Shown piece after piece: positions 7,902 to 16,031 of a stretch of DNA of 64,000 nucleotides. A model generated the notes under the pieces. The model was not told the DNA's origin, did no database searches, and worked only from the letters and a program-made list of their open reading frames with translations. Origin of the DNA: Zhengella sedimenti (lineage in GTDB: Bacteria; Pseudomonadota; Alphaproteobacteria; Rhizobiales; Rhizobiaceae); the NCBI RefSeq assembly GCF_046506625.1, contig NZ_JBKFFP010000001.1:992001-1056000 (forward strand), given 5' to 3'. The translations under genes and the position numbers were made by a program. Numbering within the stretch: position 1 is the stretch's first letter; each line of letters starts with the position of its first letter.

Positions 7902-8708
7902 TCAGGCGTCGCCCATCACCGCTTTTGTCCTCTCCAGCGCGGTGCGGACGAAGCGCTCCAGGCCCATGGCCTCGGCCTGCGGCCGGTTCGGGACCTCGAC
8001 GCTGACCGTGATGCCTTCAGGCAGGCGGGCGACGATGGGAGTGAAATCGATGCCGCCATCGCCCGGGATCAGCCGGGCCTGGCGCGCGACATGGATCAGG
8101 CCCGCGTCGGAGGGGTCATAGGGCACGGGTCCGTCGCAGATCTGGACATAGTTCATCATGCCGGGCGGCAGGGCGGCCAGGTCGTCGAGCGACGAGCCGG
8201 ACCGGTCGAAATGCAGCGTGTCGAAGAGGACGGCGGCGGCCGGGCTGGCGGCGGCCTCGACCATGCGCCTTGCGCCGGCGAGCGTCTTCACCCCTGTCCA
8301 GGGCATGAATTCCAGGTCGGCGCTGAAGCCGTAGGGTTCGACGCGCCCGCAAAGCCGGCCATAGGCATCGGTGGCGCGGGCCTCGTCCGTGTCGTCCACG
8401 GCCACGAGGATGTGTTTCGCGCCGAGTTCGGCGATCCTGTCGAGGAAGGGATCGAAAGTGGCGAGATCGGTATCGGGCTTCAGGCGGATCATCTCGGCAT
8501 CCGCCATCGTCACGCCATTGGCGTCCATGGCGGCCTTGACGTCGCGCAGGAGCCGGTCGTCGCCCATCAGGTCGGCCAGCGGCTCGCCGCCGGCCGGGAG
8601 CAGACGGAAACTGACCATGTCGAAGCCGCAGGCGGCGGCAAGCTCGACCGATTCGACCGGGCCGGCGCCATTGGCCGTCAGATAGGCCATGGAATAAAGG
8701 CGTTTCAT
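7902..8708 (-). CDS. Sugar phosphate isomerase/epimerase-like TIM-barrel protein
   Basis: This is an AP-endonuclease-2-type (xylose isomerase-like) barrel of about 268 aa. Metal-site segments visible are DLEFMPWTG, VLFDTLHFDRSG and ISVEVPNRP, which supply acidic ligands at barrel-strand ends. Members isomerise, epimerise or dehydrate hydroxy-keto substrates with a divalent metal. I start at ATG 8708 (MKRLYSMAYL), 8 bases after the upstream stop; the longer frame lacks family similarity. It is last in a leftward operon with a NIPSNAP protein, a KstD-like flavoprotein, an IclR regulator and a Gfo/Idh enzyme. The reaction is not determined. Confidence 0.75.
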   Translation of the reverse strand: MKRLYSMAYLTANGAGPVESVELAAACGFDMVSFRLLPAGGEPLADLMGDDRLLRDVKAAMDANGVTMADAEMIRLKPDTDLATFDPFLDRIAELGAKHILVAVDDTDEARATDAYGRLCGRVEPYGFSADLEFMPWTGVKTLAGARRMVEAAASPAAAVLFDTLHFDRSGSSLDDLAALPPGMMNYVQICDGPVPYDPSDAGLIHVARQARLIPGDGGIDFTPIVARLPEGITVSVEVPNRPQAEAMGLERFVRTALERTKAVMGDA

Positions 8709-8716
8709 GCCCGGCC

Positions 8717-9334
8717 TCAGGTCAGCGGCGAGATGGAAAGCGGCATGGCGACGGTGGATGTCATGTCCGGTGTCATCCAGTCCGGCCCGCCCTTCGGCGG
8801 CCACTTGCCGTCGGCGACCGATTGCGCGCGCGCCTTGGTCCGGGCTTCCAAGCTCTCATAGGGCCAGATCTGGGTCAGGCGCGGCGCGCCGTCGATCGAA
8901 TACATCGCAATGGTCATCTTCGAATAGGCGAGTCGCTCCGGGACCGCCGCTTCCCATTTCTCCATGGTGGGCGTCAGGCCGTTGACCTTCATGCGGTAGG
9001 TGCGGATCTCGTAGACCGGGCCGAAGCTGCCGGTCTCCACGGGCGGCAGGAAATCCAGCGGCCTGTAGCTGTCGAGGCTCATGCCCGTCAGCAGGTCGGC
9101 GCAGCCGAAGGGATTGGATGAGCGCAGGACGCGCTCGCGCTCGGCCAGCAGGTCTTCATGGCTGTCGAAGCCGCGCAGCAGGTGCACCTTGTTGAGGGCG
9201 CCGATATCGTTGCCCCAGGCGCCCAGCAGGCGGCCTTTCGCGTCCGGTGCGTTGACGAAGGCCTCGATGGAGGGCGCGGCCTTCGGGCCGCCGAAGATCA
9301 CCGTGTCAAGTGTTGCCAGTTCGTAGAATTTCAT
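8717..9334 (-). CDS. NIPSNAP-family protein
   Basis: This 205-residue protein resembles the NIPSNAP family, with dimeric alpha-beta-barrel modules. The hallmark YEIRTYRMKVNGL starts the second module, and MKFYELATLDTVIFG opens the first. The family is common in bacterial aromatic and alicyclic degradation clusters, but its biochemical role is not established. ATG 9334 was chosen because GGGAGAG lies eight bases upstream and because similarity starts there. It overlaps the end of the flavoprotein gene by 29 bp, so the genes are coupled. Confidence 0.75.
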   Translation of the reverse strand: MKFYELATLDTVIFGGPKAAPSIEAFVNAPDAKGRLLGAWGNDIGALNKVHLLRGFDSHEDLLAERERVLRSSNPFGCADLLTGMSLDSYRPLDFLPPVETGSFGPVYEIRTYRMKVNGLTPTMEKWEAAVPERLAYSKMTIAMYSIDGAPRLTQIWPYESLEARTKARAQSVADGKWPPKGGPDWMTPDMTSTVAMPLSISPLT

Positions 9335-11066
9335 CCGTTCTCTCCCTGTTGTCCGTGGTTTGCGCGCCGGCACCGGCAAGGCCGGCCATGTGGCGCGCGG
9401 CGATGTAGCCGAAGGTCATGGCGGGTCCCAGCGTGATGCCGCCGGAGGGGTAATGACCGCCGAAGATGGAGGCCATGTCGTTGCCCGCCGCGTAGAGGCC
9501 GGGGATCGGCGCGCCGGTGGCGTCGAGCACGCGGGCCTCGGCGTCGGTCGCCAGTCCGGCAAAGGTGCCGAGACTGCCGGGCACCAAGCGCACGGCATGG
9601 AACGGGCCTGTTTCGAGGGCGCCCAGCGACGGGTTCGGGCCATGGGCGGCATCGCCCTGGATGCGGTTGTAGGGCGAGCGTCCGCGTCCGAAATCCGGGT
9701 CGTCGCCGGCCTTCGCATGGCCGTTGAAACGTGCGACCGTCGAGGCAAGCGTATCGGCGGGCAGGCCGCAGGCTGCCGCCAGCGCTTCCAGCGTGCGCCC
9801 GCTCTTCAGGTAGCCGCAGGCCTGATAGGGGCGAAGCGGAAAGGGAAAGGGTTTCGCCCAGCCGATGCCGAAGCGGCGCTGCGCGCGATGATCGCAGATC
9901 AGCCAACATTCGGGTGCCGCTGCCCCGGGCGTGACGGCGAACAGCGCCTTCATGAAATCATGGTAGCTGCCGGCCTCGTTGACGAAACGCCGGCCGTCCG
10001 GCGTCACCGCGATGAAGCCGGGCTTGGCGCGGTCGACCAGATGCGGGAAATGGGCAAATCGGCCATCGCTGCGCGGCACGAGCGAAACCGGACACCAGGC
10101 GCCCGCGGCGGCCTGATCCGAGGTGATCCGGGCGCCCGCGGTTTCGCCCAGGGTGATGCCGTCACCGGTGTTGGAGCGCGGCGCGGCGGAAAAGTGGCCG
10201 GTGCCGCCGGGGGCATGGTCGAACAGGCGGGCGATGCGGCCGCGATCATGGGGGAATCCGCCCGTGGCGAGCACGACACCGCGCCGGGCCACGATCTCCA
10301 CGCCTGATCCGAGCGTTGCACCGCTGACACGGGCGCCGTGATGCCGCAGCGCGGCGACGGGCGCATTTTCCATGAGCGTGACGCCGAGATCGAGCGCGCT
10401 CTTCATCAGGCGGGCGACGAGGGCATTGCCGTTGACCAGTTGCATGGCGCGGCCATGCAGGGCGCGGTCGCGGGCATGGCGGGCGAGGCGGCCGGTAACA
10501 TGCAGGGTGGAGCGCGCCGAGCGGGTGGCGTTGAAGAAATGGTTCATGTCGGCGCCGGCCGCGATGCCCATTCCGGCAAGGCTGACAAGGTCGAGCGGTG
10601 GCTTCAGCCTTGCGATGTGGCGGCCGAGCGCGCGCCCGTCGAAGGGTCTTGCGCAGACCGAACGCCCGCCCTGACGGCTGCCGGGCGTGTCGTGAAAATC
10701 CGGCACGCGGTTGCCGTCGATCCACTGGACAGCGGTATTCTGCTCGAAGAAGGCGACCATGTCCGGGCCGTTGGCCAGGAAGGCGGGTATGCGCGGATCG
10801 GCGATGCGGTTGCCCAGTTCGCCCTTCAGGTAGGCGAGCGGGTCGTCGGGGTCTTCCTCGATCCCGGCGCGCCGGGCCAGCGGATTGCGCGGAATCCAGA
10901 GCCAGCCGCCGGACCAGGCCGTCGTTCCGCCAAAGACGGGTTCCTTTTCGGCCACGACGACGGAGAGGCGGTGATGCGCGGCCACGACCGCGGCTGCGAG
11001 ACCACCGGCGCCGGAACCGGCGACCAGCACGTCGCATTCGATCGGCGCGGCGGGAGCGGCCATCAT
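9306..11066 (-). CDS. FAD-dependent oxidoreductase, 3-ketosteroid delta1-dehydrogenase-like (first copy)
   Basis: This 586-residue flavoprotein belongs to the fumarate reductase/KstD superfamily. The FAD-binding GSGAGG is at residues 17-22, followed by GGTTAWSGGWLWIP. ATGGFPHD and a C-terminal YAAGNDMASIFGG-HYPSGG-ITLGPAMTFGYIA block bind FAD. KstD-like enzymes introduce a double bond next to a ring ketone. There is no signal peptide. ATG 11066 overlaps the IclR stop (ATGATG). A second, divergent operon carries a clear paralogue at 13179. Both could desaturate a cyclic keto compound in successive steps, which is inference. Confidence 0.8.
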   Translation of the reverse strand: MMAAPAAPIECDVLVAGSGAGGLAAAVVAAHHRLSVVVAEKEPVFGGTTAWSGGWLWIPRNPLARRAGIEEDPDDPLAYLKGELGNRIADPRIPAFLANGPDMVAFFEQNTAVQWIDGNRVPDFHDTPGSRQGGRSVCARPFDGRALGRHIARLKPPLDLVSLAGMGIAAGADMNHFFNATRSARSTLHVTGRLARHARDRALHGRAMQLVNGNALVARLMKSALDLGVTLMENAPVAALRHHGARVSGATLGSGVEIVARRGVVLATGGFPHDRGRIARLFDHAPGGTGHFSAAPRSNTGDGITLGETAGARITSDQAAAGAWCPVSLVPRSDGRFAHFPHLVDRAKPGFIAVTPDGRRFVNEAGSYHDFMKALFAVTPGAAAPECWLICDHRAQRRFGIGWAKPFPFPLRPYQACGYLKSGRTLEALAAACGLPADTLASTVARFNGHAKAGDDPDFGRGRSPYNRIQGDAAHGPNPSLGALETGPFHAVRLVPGSLGTFAGLATDAEARVLDATGAPIPGLYAAGNDMASIFGGHYPSGGITLGPAMTFGYIAARHMAGLAGAGAQTTDNRERTDEILRTGNT

Positions 11067-11881
11067 CGGTTCGCCGCTGTCTTTCGCGCCGGTTCGGCAC
11101 TGTCGAAGAAGTGCGAGGCGCGGGTGGCCGTGGCGATCTCGACGGCGGCTTCCTTCAGGGCGGGCGCCATGCGCTCCATGTAATCGGGCGTCACGCGGAC
11201 AGCGGGACCCGCGATCGACAGGCAGCCGATGACGTGCCCGCCATCGGGGTGGCGGATCGGAACCGCCATGGCGGCCATGCCCACCGTGTAGGAATCGACG
11301 GCCACGGCATAGCCGCGCTTGCGGTCACCGGCCAGCAGTTCCAGCAATTGCGACATGCTTTCCGGCGCTTTCGGTCCGGGCTCGAACGGCGGGCGCAAGC
11401 CCTGCCCGGCCACCAGTTGCAGGGCTTCCTCGTCGCTGACGGCCGATAGCCAGGCGCGGCCGCCCGCCGAGCAGGCCAGATGCACGACCTGGCCCTGTTC
11501 CGCGTTGGGATCGTAGCGAAGCCCGCCGGTGGCGCCCTGTGACACGCCGACCCAGATCAGGTTGTTTCCGTCCACGACGGAAAGGCGGATGAGTTCGCCG
11601 GAGAGACGCGCAAGGCGGTCCAGGATCGGCTGGGCGATGTCCGTCACGCCCATCTGGCCCAGGAAGGCCAGACCGAGCGCGGCCAGCTTGATGGTCAGCG
11701 TGTACTCGCCCTGGGCGCGAAGCTGGCGCACATAGCCGAATTTCGCCAATTCGTTGAGGAGCCTGTGCGCGGCGCTGACCGGCAGGTCGAGATCGGCGGA
11801 AATGGCGCTGACCGTCAGGCCGGCCGGATTGCGCGCGAGCAGTTCGATGATGGCAAGCGACCGTTCGAGGACTCCGCTCAT
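11063..11881 (-). CDS. IclR-family transcriptional regulator
   Basis: This is a 272-residue IclR protein: an N-terminal winged helix (GLTVSAISADLDLPVSAAHR) at about residues 20-40 and an effector-binding domain ending in TRASHFF. IclR proteins commonly control aromatic-acid catabolic operons as activators or repressors. The gene sits inside the leftward operon, overlapping both neighbours by 4 bp, so it is co-transcribed with the genes it probably regulates. The dyad at 13033-13064 between the two flavoprotein operons is its likeliest target. Confidence 0.88.
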   Translation of the reverse strand: MSGVLERSLAIIELLARNPAGLTVSAISADLDLPVSAAHRLLNELAKFGYVRQLRAQGEYTLTIKLAALGLAFLGQMGVTDIAQPILDRLARLSGELIRLSVVDGNNLIWVGVSQGATGGLRYDPNAEQGQVVHLACSAGGRAWLSAVSDEEALQLVAGQGLRPPFEPGPKAPESMSQLLELLAGDRKRGYAVAVDSYTVGMAAMAVPIRHPDGGHVIGCLSIAGPAVRVTPDYMERMAPALKEAAVEIATATRASHFFDSAEPARKTAANR

Positions 11882-12960
11882 GGCACGACCTCCGGCGTAG
11901 CGGCGCCAAGTCCCGATGCGTCCAGCCGCAGGCGCATGCCCGATTCCGCGGACGCCTTGATGGCGTCGACGATGGCGAGGTTGCGTGCCCCGTCCAGAGC
12001 CGAGCAGCGCGGCGCGGCCCTGCCATCGATGACATCGCCGAAATGCCGGACCTGGCCGATGTAGGAATCCGCGTCCTCCACCGTCTCGCGGGTGGGGCGC
12101 ATCTCGTCATACCAGGTCTTTTCGCCGGGATGCGTCCAGACCGTGAGGTCCGGCAGGGAGAAGCCGCATGCCGAACCGGCGAAGAAATGGGACTGGACCT
12201 TGTGGGCGGGGAAGCGGCCGGGATTTTCACCCGCCGCGATGTCCCAGGCCCAGGGGCCGCAGGCGGCGTCCGAAACGCTCAGCGTCACGGTGCCGCCGTC
12301 CCTGAAGGTCAGGATCGCACCGGCCGTGTCCTCCACCGGCAGGCCGCGTTCGGCATTGGAGACGACGCCCGTGACTGTTGCGATCTCGCCGAAGAGAAAG
12401 CGCAGAAGGTCGATCTCGTGGATCATGTTGATCAGCAACGGCCCGCCGATACCGGGCGTGCGGCGCCATTCGACGTCGAAATAGGCATCCTCCTTTCGCA
12501 GCGAACACAGCACCGACCCCTGGACGAGATGGCCGAAGCGACCGCCTGCCACGAGGTCGCGGGCCTTCAGGATGATCGGGTTGAAGCGGCGGTGGTGCCC
12601 GGTCATGACCGGCACACCGTGCCGGTCGATGGCATCGAGCAGCGTGCGGGCTTCGTTCACGCCGGTCGCCACCGGCTTTTCCACCAGGACGGGGATACCT
12701 GCCCGTACGGCGCGCACGGCAAGTTCGACATGGCTTTCATTGGGCGTGGCGATGACGATGCCGTCCGGCCTGTCATCGAGCATGGATTGGAAATCGCCGT
12801 AGAGCGTGATGCCATAGCGCGCGGCGATGTCCGCGCCGGCCGGTCCGGGTTCGACAATGCCCGACACGCGAAATCCATCCGCCGCGCTGATGGCGTCGAG
12901 ATGGGTCCTGCCAATGATGCCGGCGCCAACAACGGCCAGTCGCTTGTCAGTCACGTTCAT
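11878..12960 (-). CDS. Gfo/Idh/MocA-family oxidoreductase
   Basis: This is a 360-residue NAD(P)-dependent dehydrogenase. The Rossmann GAGIIG is at residues 12-17 and the family EKP motif at 94-96; GGPLLINMIHEIDLLRFL supplies the conserved His near the active site. I start at ATG 12960 with GGGGAGGAC directly upstream. The open frame continues 540 bp further but without family sequence. It heads the leftward operon. Family members oxidise or reduce hydroxyl groups on sugars, cyclitols and dihydrodiols, so a ring hydroxyl is a reasonable guess. It is only distantly like the Pht4-type paralogue at 890-2098. Confidence 0.85.
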   Translation of the reverse strand: MNVTDKRLAVVGAGIIGRTHLDAISAADGFRVSGIVEPGPAGADIAARYGITLYGDFQSMLDDRPDGIVIATPNESHVELAVRAVRAGIPVLVEKPVATGVNEARTLLDAIDRHGVPVMTGHHRRFNPIILKARDLVAGGRFGHLVQGSVLCSLRKEDAYFDVEWRRTPGIGGPLLINMIHEIDLLRFLFGEIATVTGVVSNAERGLPVEDTAGAILTFRDGGTVTLSVSDAACGPWAWDIAAGENPGRFPAHKVQSHFFAGSACGFSLPDLTVWTHPGEKTWYDEMRPTRETVEDADSYIGQVRHFGDVIDGRAAPRCSALDGARNLAIVDAIKASAESGMRLRLDASGLGAATPEVVP

Positions 12961-13032
12961 GTCCTCCCCCGCCTCCGCCTCCCGCCGAGCCCGCGGATCG
13001 CCTTGCCGGGATAGCAGGATTTTCGCGATTTG

Positions 13033-13064
13033 TGAAAACTTTTTTATTCTTGAAAGAGTTTCCA
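13033..13064. promoter_or_regulatory. Imperfect dyad, candidate IclR operator
   Basis: TGAAAACT (13033-13040) is mirrored by AGTTTCCA (13057-13064) with one mismatch. The inner TTGAAAGAGTTTCCAA is itself nearly palindromic. It lies in the 218-bp gap between two divergent operons, one of which encodes an IclR regulator, and overlaps the rightward -35. Confidence 0.35.
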
Positions 13065-13078
13065 ATTTCCGATATTGC
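13050..13078 (+). promoter_or_regulatory. Candidate promoter of the second flavoprotein operon
   Basis: TTGAAA (13050-13055), 17 bases, then TATTGC (13073-13078). It leaves a 100-base leader before the ATG at 13179. The only AT-rich part of the gap is here, which supports a promoter, but the -10 is weak. Confidence 0.35.
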
Positions 13079-13178
13079 CAGAATCCGACGAGCCAGTGGC
13101 CGGCTCCATGCCTTGGGAGGGGCGCGTGACCGCATCTGACCGCCACGGAAACGGAATGGCCGCACGCAGGCGTTCGCA

Positions 13179-14921
13179 ATGAGTGCCGCGCGCCGGGCCA
13201 TAGCCGATCTGCCGGAGCCGTCGAGCTTCGATGTGGCCGTGGTCGGCGCGGGCGCCGCGGGCATGGCCGCGGCGGTGTTCGCGGCGCTCGAAGGCGCGCG
13301 CGTCCTGCTTGTCGAGCGGACCGAATATGTGGGCGGGACATCGGCCTATTCGGCGGCCACGACGTGGATACCCAACACGCGCCATGCCCGCGCCATCGGC
13401 GCGGACGACAGTCCTGAAAAGGTGCGCGGCTACCTGGACCGGGCGGTCGGCAACCGCTCTTCGGCAGACATGCGGGATGCTTTCCTGAACGCAGGCCCAC
13501 TGGCGATCGATGCGCTGGAAGACAAGGCGGGCGTGCATTTCCGGGCGCGGCCGTTCCATCCCGACTACCTGTACGAGATCGAGGGCTCGACTTCCTGCAG
13601 CAGGGCGCTGGAGCCGCTGCCCTTTGACGCCAGCGGACTCGGTCAGGACCTGAAGCTGATCCGGCCGACGATACCCGAATTCACCATCCTGGGCGGGCTG
13701 CTGGTCGACCGCGACGACATTGCCCATCTGCTGAAGATGAAAAGTTCGCTGAAGTCGCTGGCCTATTCCATGCGGTTGATCGGTTCCTACTATGCGCAGA
13801 AGATGAGGCACGGGCGCGGCACGCGCCTCGTCATGGGCAATGCGCTGATCGGGCAGTTGCTGGCGGCTGCGCGCCGCCTCGGGGTCGTCATCGCGACGGA
13901 AGCCGAGGTTACCGGTCTTGCCGGTCCGGATGGTGCGGTCACCGGGCTGTCGGTGCGCCAGGGCGGGAGCGAGCGCACCATCGCGGTTGCGGGCGGAATC
14001 ATCATGGCCAGCGGCGGTTTCACGCGCCACCCGACGCGGCGCGGCGAGATGCTTCCCGAACCGCTGGCCGCCAACAGCCCGTCGGCGCCCGGCCATACCG
14101 GGGCGCTGCACGACCTGGCGCTGGCCAGGGGCGCGGTCTATGGCACAGGCGCGGCTTCCAATGTCTACTGGGCGCCCTGTTCGGTGCGCAGGCGGCCGGA
14201 TGGCACCACGGCCGTGTTCCCGCATTTCGTGCTCGACCGGTCCAAGCCCGGCACCTTCGCCGTCGGGCGGGACGGGCGGCGTTTCACCAATGAAAGCCGT
14301 TCCTACCACGAATTCACGCTGGCCATGTACGCCGCCAACAGGGACGGCAGCCACATGCCGGTCTTCCTGATCGCCGATGCCGCCACGCTCACGAAATACG
14401 GCCTCGGCATGGTGCGTCCGGGCGGCAAGGGGCTGAAACCCTATCTGGACGACGGCTACCTGGTGCAGGGGGCGACACTGGAAGAGCTTGCCGGGAAGCT
14501 GGGCGTGGACGCCGGAGGGCTGCGTGCCACGGCGGAGCGCATGAACCGCTTCGCCGAAACGGGGCGCGACGAGGACTTTCACCGGGGTGAAACCGTCTAC
14601 GAGCGCGCCAATGGCGATGCGTCGCACGGGCCGAACCCGACGCTTGGGCCGGTCAGGACCGCCCCTTTCCATGCGGTGCGTCTGGAGCCGGGCGACATCG
14701 GCGCGGCGACGGGCCTCGTCTGCGACACGCAAGCCCGTGTGCTGGACGGGCAGGGCCGCCCCATCGACGGGCTCTATGCCTGCGGCAATGACATGCAGTC
14801 CATCATGGGCGGGGTCTATCCGGGGCCCGGCATCACCATCGGGCCGGGCATGACCTTCGGCTACATCGCCGGACGCCATGCGGCCGCACGGGCCGGTATT
14901 GCGCGGGAGGATGCCGCATGA
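13179..14921 (+). CDS. FAD-dependent oxidoreductase, 3-ketosteroid delta1-dehydrogenase-like (second copy)
   Basis: This 580-residue paralogue of the flavoprotein at 9306-11066 has the same order of motifs: VVGAGAAGMAA near residue 21, GGTSAYSAATTWIP, a central MASGGFTRHP, and the C-terminal YACGNDMQSIMGGVYPGPG block. Long shared segments such as RSYHEF and AxGDASHGPNP show common ancestry. It would also desaturate a cyclic or conjugated keto substrate. The ATG has only a weak GCAGG nearby. It is followed, with a 4-bp overlap, by an extended short-chain dehydrogenase. Having one copy in each divergent operon suggests sequential desaturations or different regiospecificity. Confidence 0.8.
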   Translation: MSAARRAIADLPEPSSFDVAVVGAGAAGMAAAVFAALEGARVLLVERTEYVGGTSAYSAATTWIPNTRHARAIGADDSPEKVRGYLDRAVGNRSSADMRDAFLNAGPLAIDALEDKAGVHFRARPFHPDYLYEIEGSTSCSRALEPLPFDASGLGQDLKLIRPTIPEFTILGGLLVDRDDIAHLLKMKSSLKSLAYSMRLIGSYYAQKMRHGRGTRLVMGNALIGQLLAAARRLGVVIATEAEVTGLAGPDGAVTGLSVRQGGSERTIAVAGGIIMASGGFTRHPTRRGEMLPEPLAANSPSAPGHTGALHDLALARGAVYGTGAASNVYWAPCSVRRRPDGTTAVFPHFVLDRSKPGTFAVGRDGRRFTNESRSYHEFTLAMYAANRDGSHMPVFLIADAATLTKYGLGMVRPGGKGLKPYLDDGYLVQGATLEELAGKLGVDAGGLRATAERMNRFAETGRDEDFHRGETVYERANGDASHGPNPTLGPVRTAPFHAVRLEPGDIGAATGLVCDTQARVLDGQGRPIDGLYACGNDMQSIMGGVYPGPGITIGPGMTFGYIAGRHAAARAGIAREDAA

Positions 14922-15826
14922 GCCGGGTTCTGGTCACTGGCGGCACGGGCTTTGTCGGCCGATGGGTCGTCGCCGAGCTTCTTGCACGCGGCGACGACGT
15001 GGTCATCTTCGATGCGCGCCCCAACCCGGCCGCCCTGGACGAGATCCGGCAAGGAATGTCGGACAGCGTAGCCTTCGTGACCGGCGACATCGCCGACGGT
15101 TCGGTGGCCGATGCCATGGACGGCTGCACCGGCATTGTCCACCTGGCCGGCGTCATGACCGTGGAGGCGGCTGCCGATCCGCTGCGCGCCGCAGCGATCA
15201 ACCTGATGGGCAGCCTGCATGTCTTCGAGGCTGCGCTGCGGCACGGGATCGACAGGCTGGTCTATGTCTCGACCGCCGGGGTCTTCGGCCCGGACGACAG
15301 GGTGAACCCGCGTCCGATGACCCATTACGGTGCGCAGAAACTGGCCATCGAGGGATCGGCGCGGGCCTATCATGCCGATCACGGCCTGCCGTCGGTCGGC
15401 TTCCGTCCCTATATTGTCTACGGTCCGGGGCAGAGTTCCGGAATTGCCGCCGGGCCGTCCATCGCGCTCGGCGCGGCGATGCGAGGGGAACCGGCCACCA
15501 TCCGCTTTTCCGGGCGCGTCGGCTTCGTTCACGTGTCCGATGTGGCCCGCCTGATGGCCATTGCGGTCTCGTCGCCCATGCGGGGCGCCGAGGCCTACAC
15601 CCTGTGTGGCGAAACGGCGGAGATGGCCGATTTCGTTTCCGCCCTGAAGGTGCAGGTGCCGCAGGCGTCCGTCTCCGTCGAGGGGCCGCCGCTCCGCATC
15701 CCCGCCGATCTGGCCACCAGCGAAATGCCGCCGGAACTGGCGGCGGCCGGAATTACGGGCCTCAACGAGGGAATTGCCCTGACGCTGGAGTTCTATCGCG
15801 CGCGCCAGCAGGGGAGGACAGCCTGA
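14918..15826 (+). CDS. NAD-dependent epimerase/dehydratase (extended SDR)
   Basis: This is a 302-residue extended short-chain dehydrogenase. GGTGFVG at residues 8-14 binds NAD, followed by D59 of GDI. The catalytic set is S118, Y137 and K141 (YVSTAG, YGAQK). Family members oxidise, epimerise or dehydrate hydroxylated substrates. Its ATG overlaps the stop of the flavoprotein gene (ATGA), so it belongs to that operon. A 205-bp gap follows, so the next gene probably has its own promoter. Confidence 0.85.
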   Translation: MSRVLVTGGTGFVGRWVVAELLARGDDVVIFDARPNPAALDEIRQGMSDSVAFVTGDIADGSVADAMDGCTGIVHLAGVMTVEAAADPLRAAAINLMGSLHVFEAALRHGIDRLVYVSTAGVFGPDDRVNPRPMTHYGAQKLAIEGSARAYHADHGLPSVGFRPYIVYGPGQSSGIAAGPSIALGAAMRGEPATIRFSGRVGFVHVSDVARLMAIAVSSPMRGAEAYTLCGETAEMADFVSALKVQVPQASVSVEGPPLRIPADLATSEMPPELAAAGITGLNEGIALTLEFYRARQQGRTA

Positions 15827-15855
15827 TGGCAGGGCCGGCCCTTTCGAATTGTCCA

Positions 15856-15873
15856 ATGAATGCGTGTGTTCAT
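15856..15873. promoter_or_regulatory. Inverted repeat ATGAA-N8-TTCAT upstream of the transporter operon
   Basis: ATGAATGCGTGTGTTCAT has 5-bp arms separated by 8 bases, in the otherwise featureless gap before the shikimate-dehydrogenase-like gene. Its position fits an operator of the long rightward operon. I found no convincing -35/-10 pair around it. Confidence 0.25.
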
Positions 15874-16031
15874 CCATTTTCTCCTGATGCTATTTCAGGC
15901 TCCATGCTGGCTGGAAAAAGGGCTGTCAGGCAAAGGCCGCAGTCCAGGGCGGCACCAGTCCGCCCGGTCGGCGACAAGCCCGGCGAGACAGTGAAAATGT
16001 GCAATCCGGCCTGGGGCGGAGTGCGGAGGGG

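Noticed and set aside
12961..13500. Long N-terminal extension of the Gfo/Idh protein reaching 13500
   Set aside because: The extra part has no family sequence, crosses the divergent promoter gap and overlaps the opposing flavoprotein gene; ATG 12960 has a good ribosome site.
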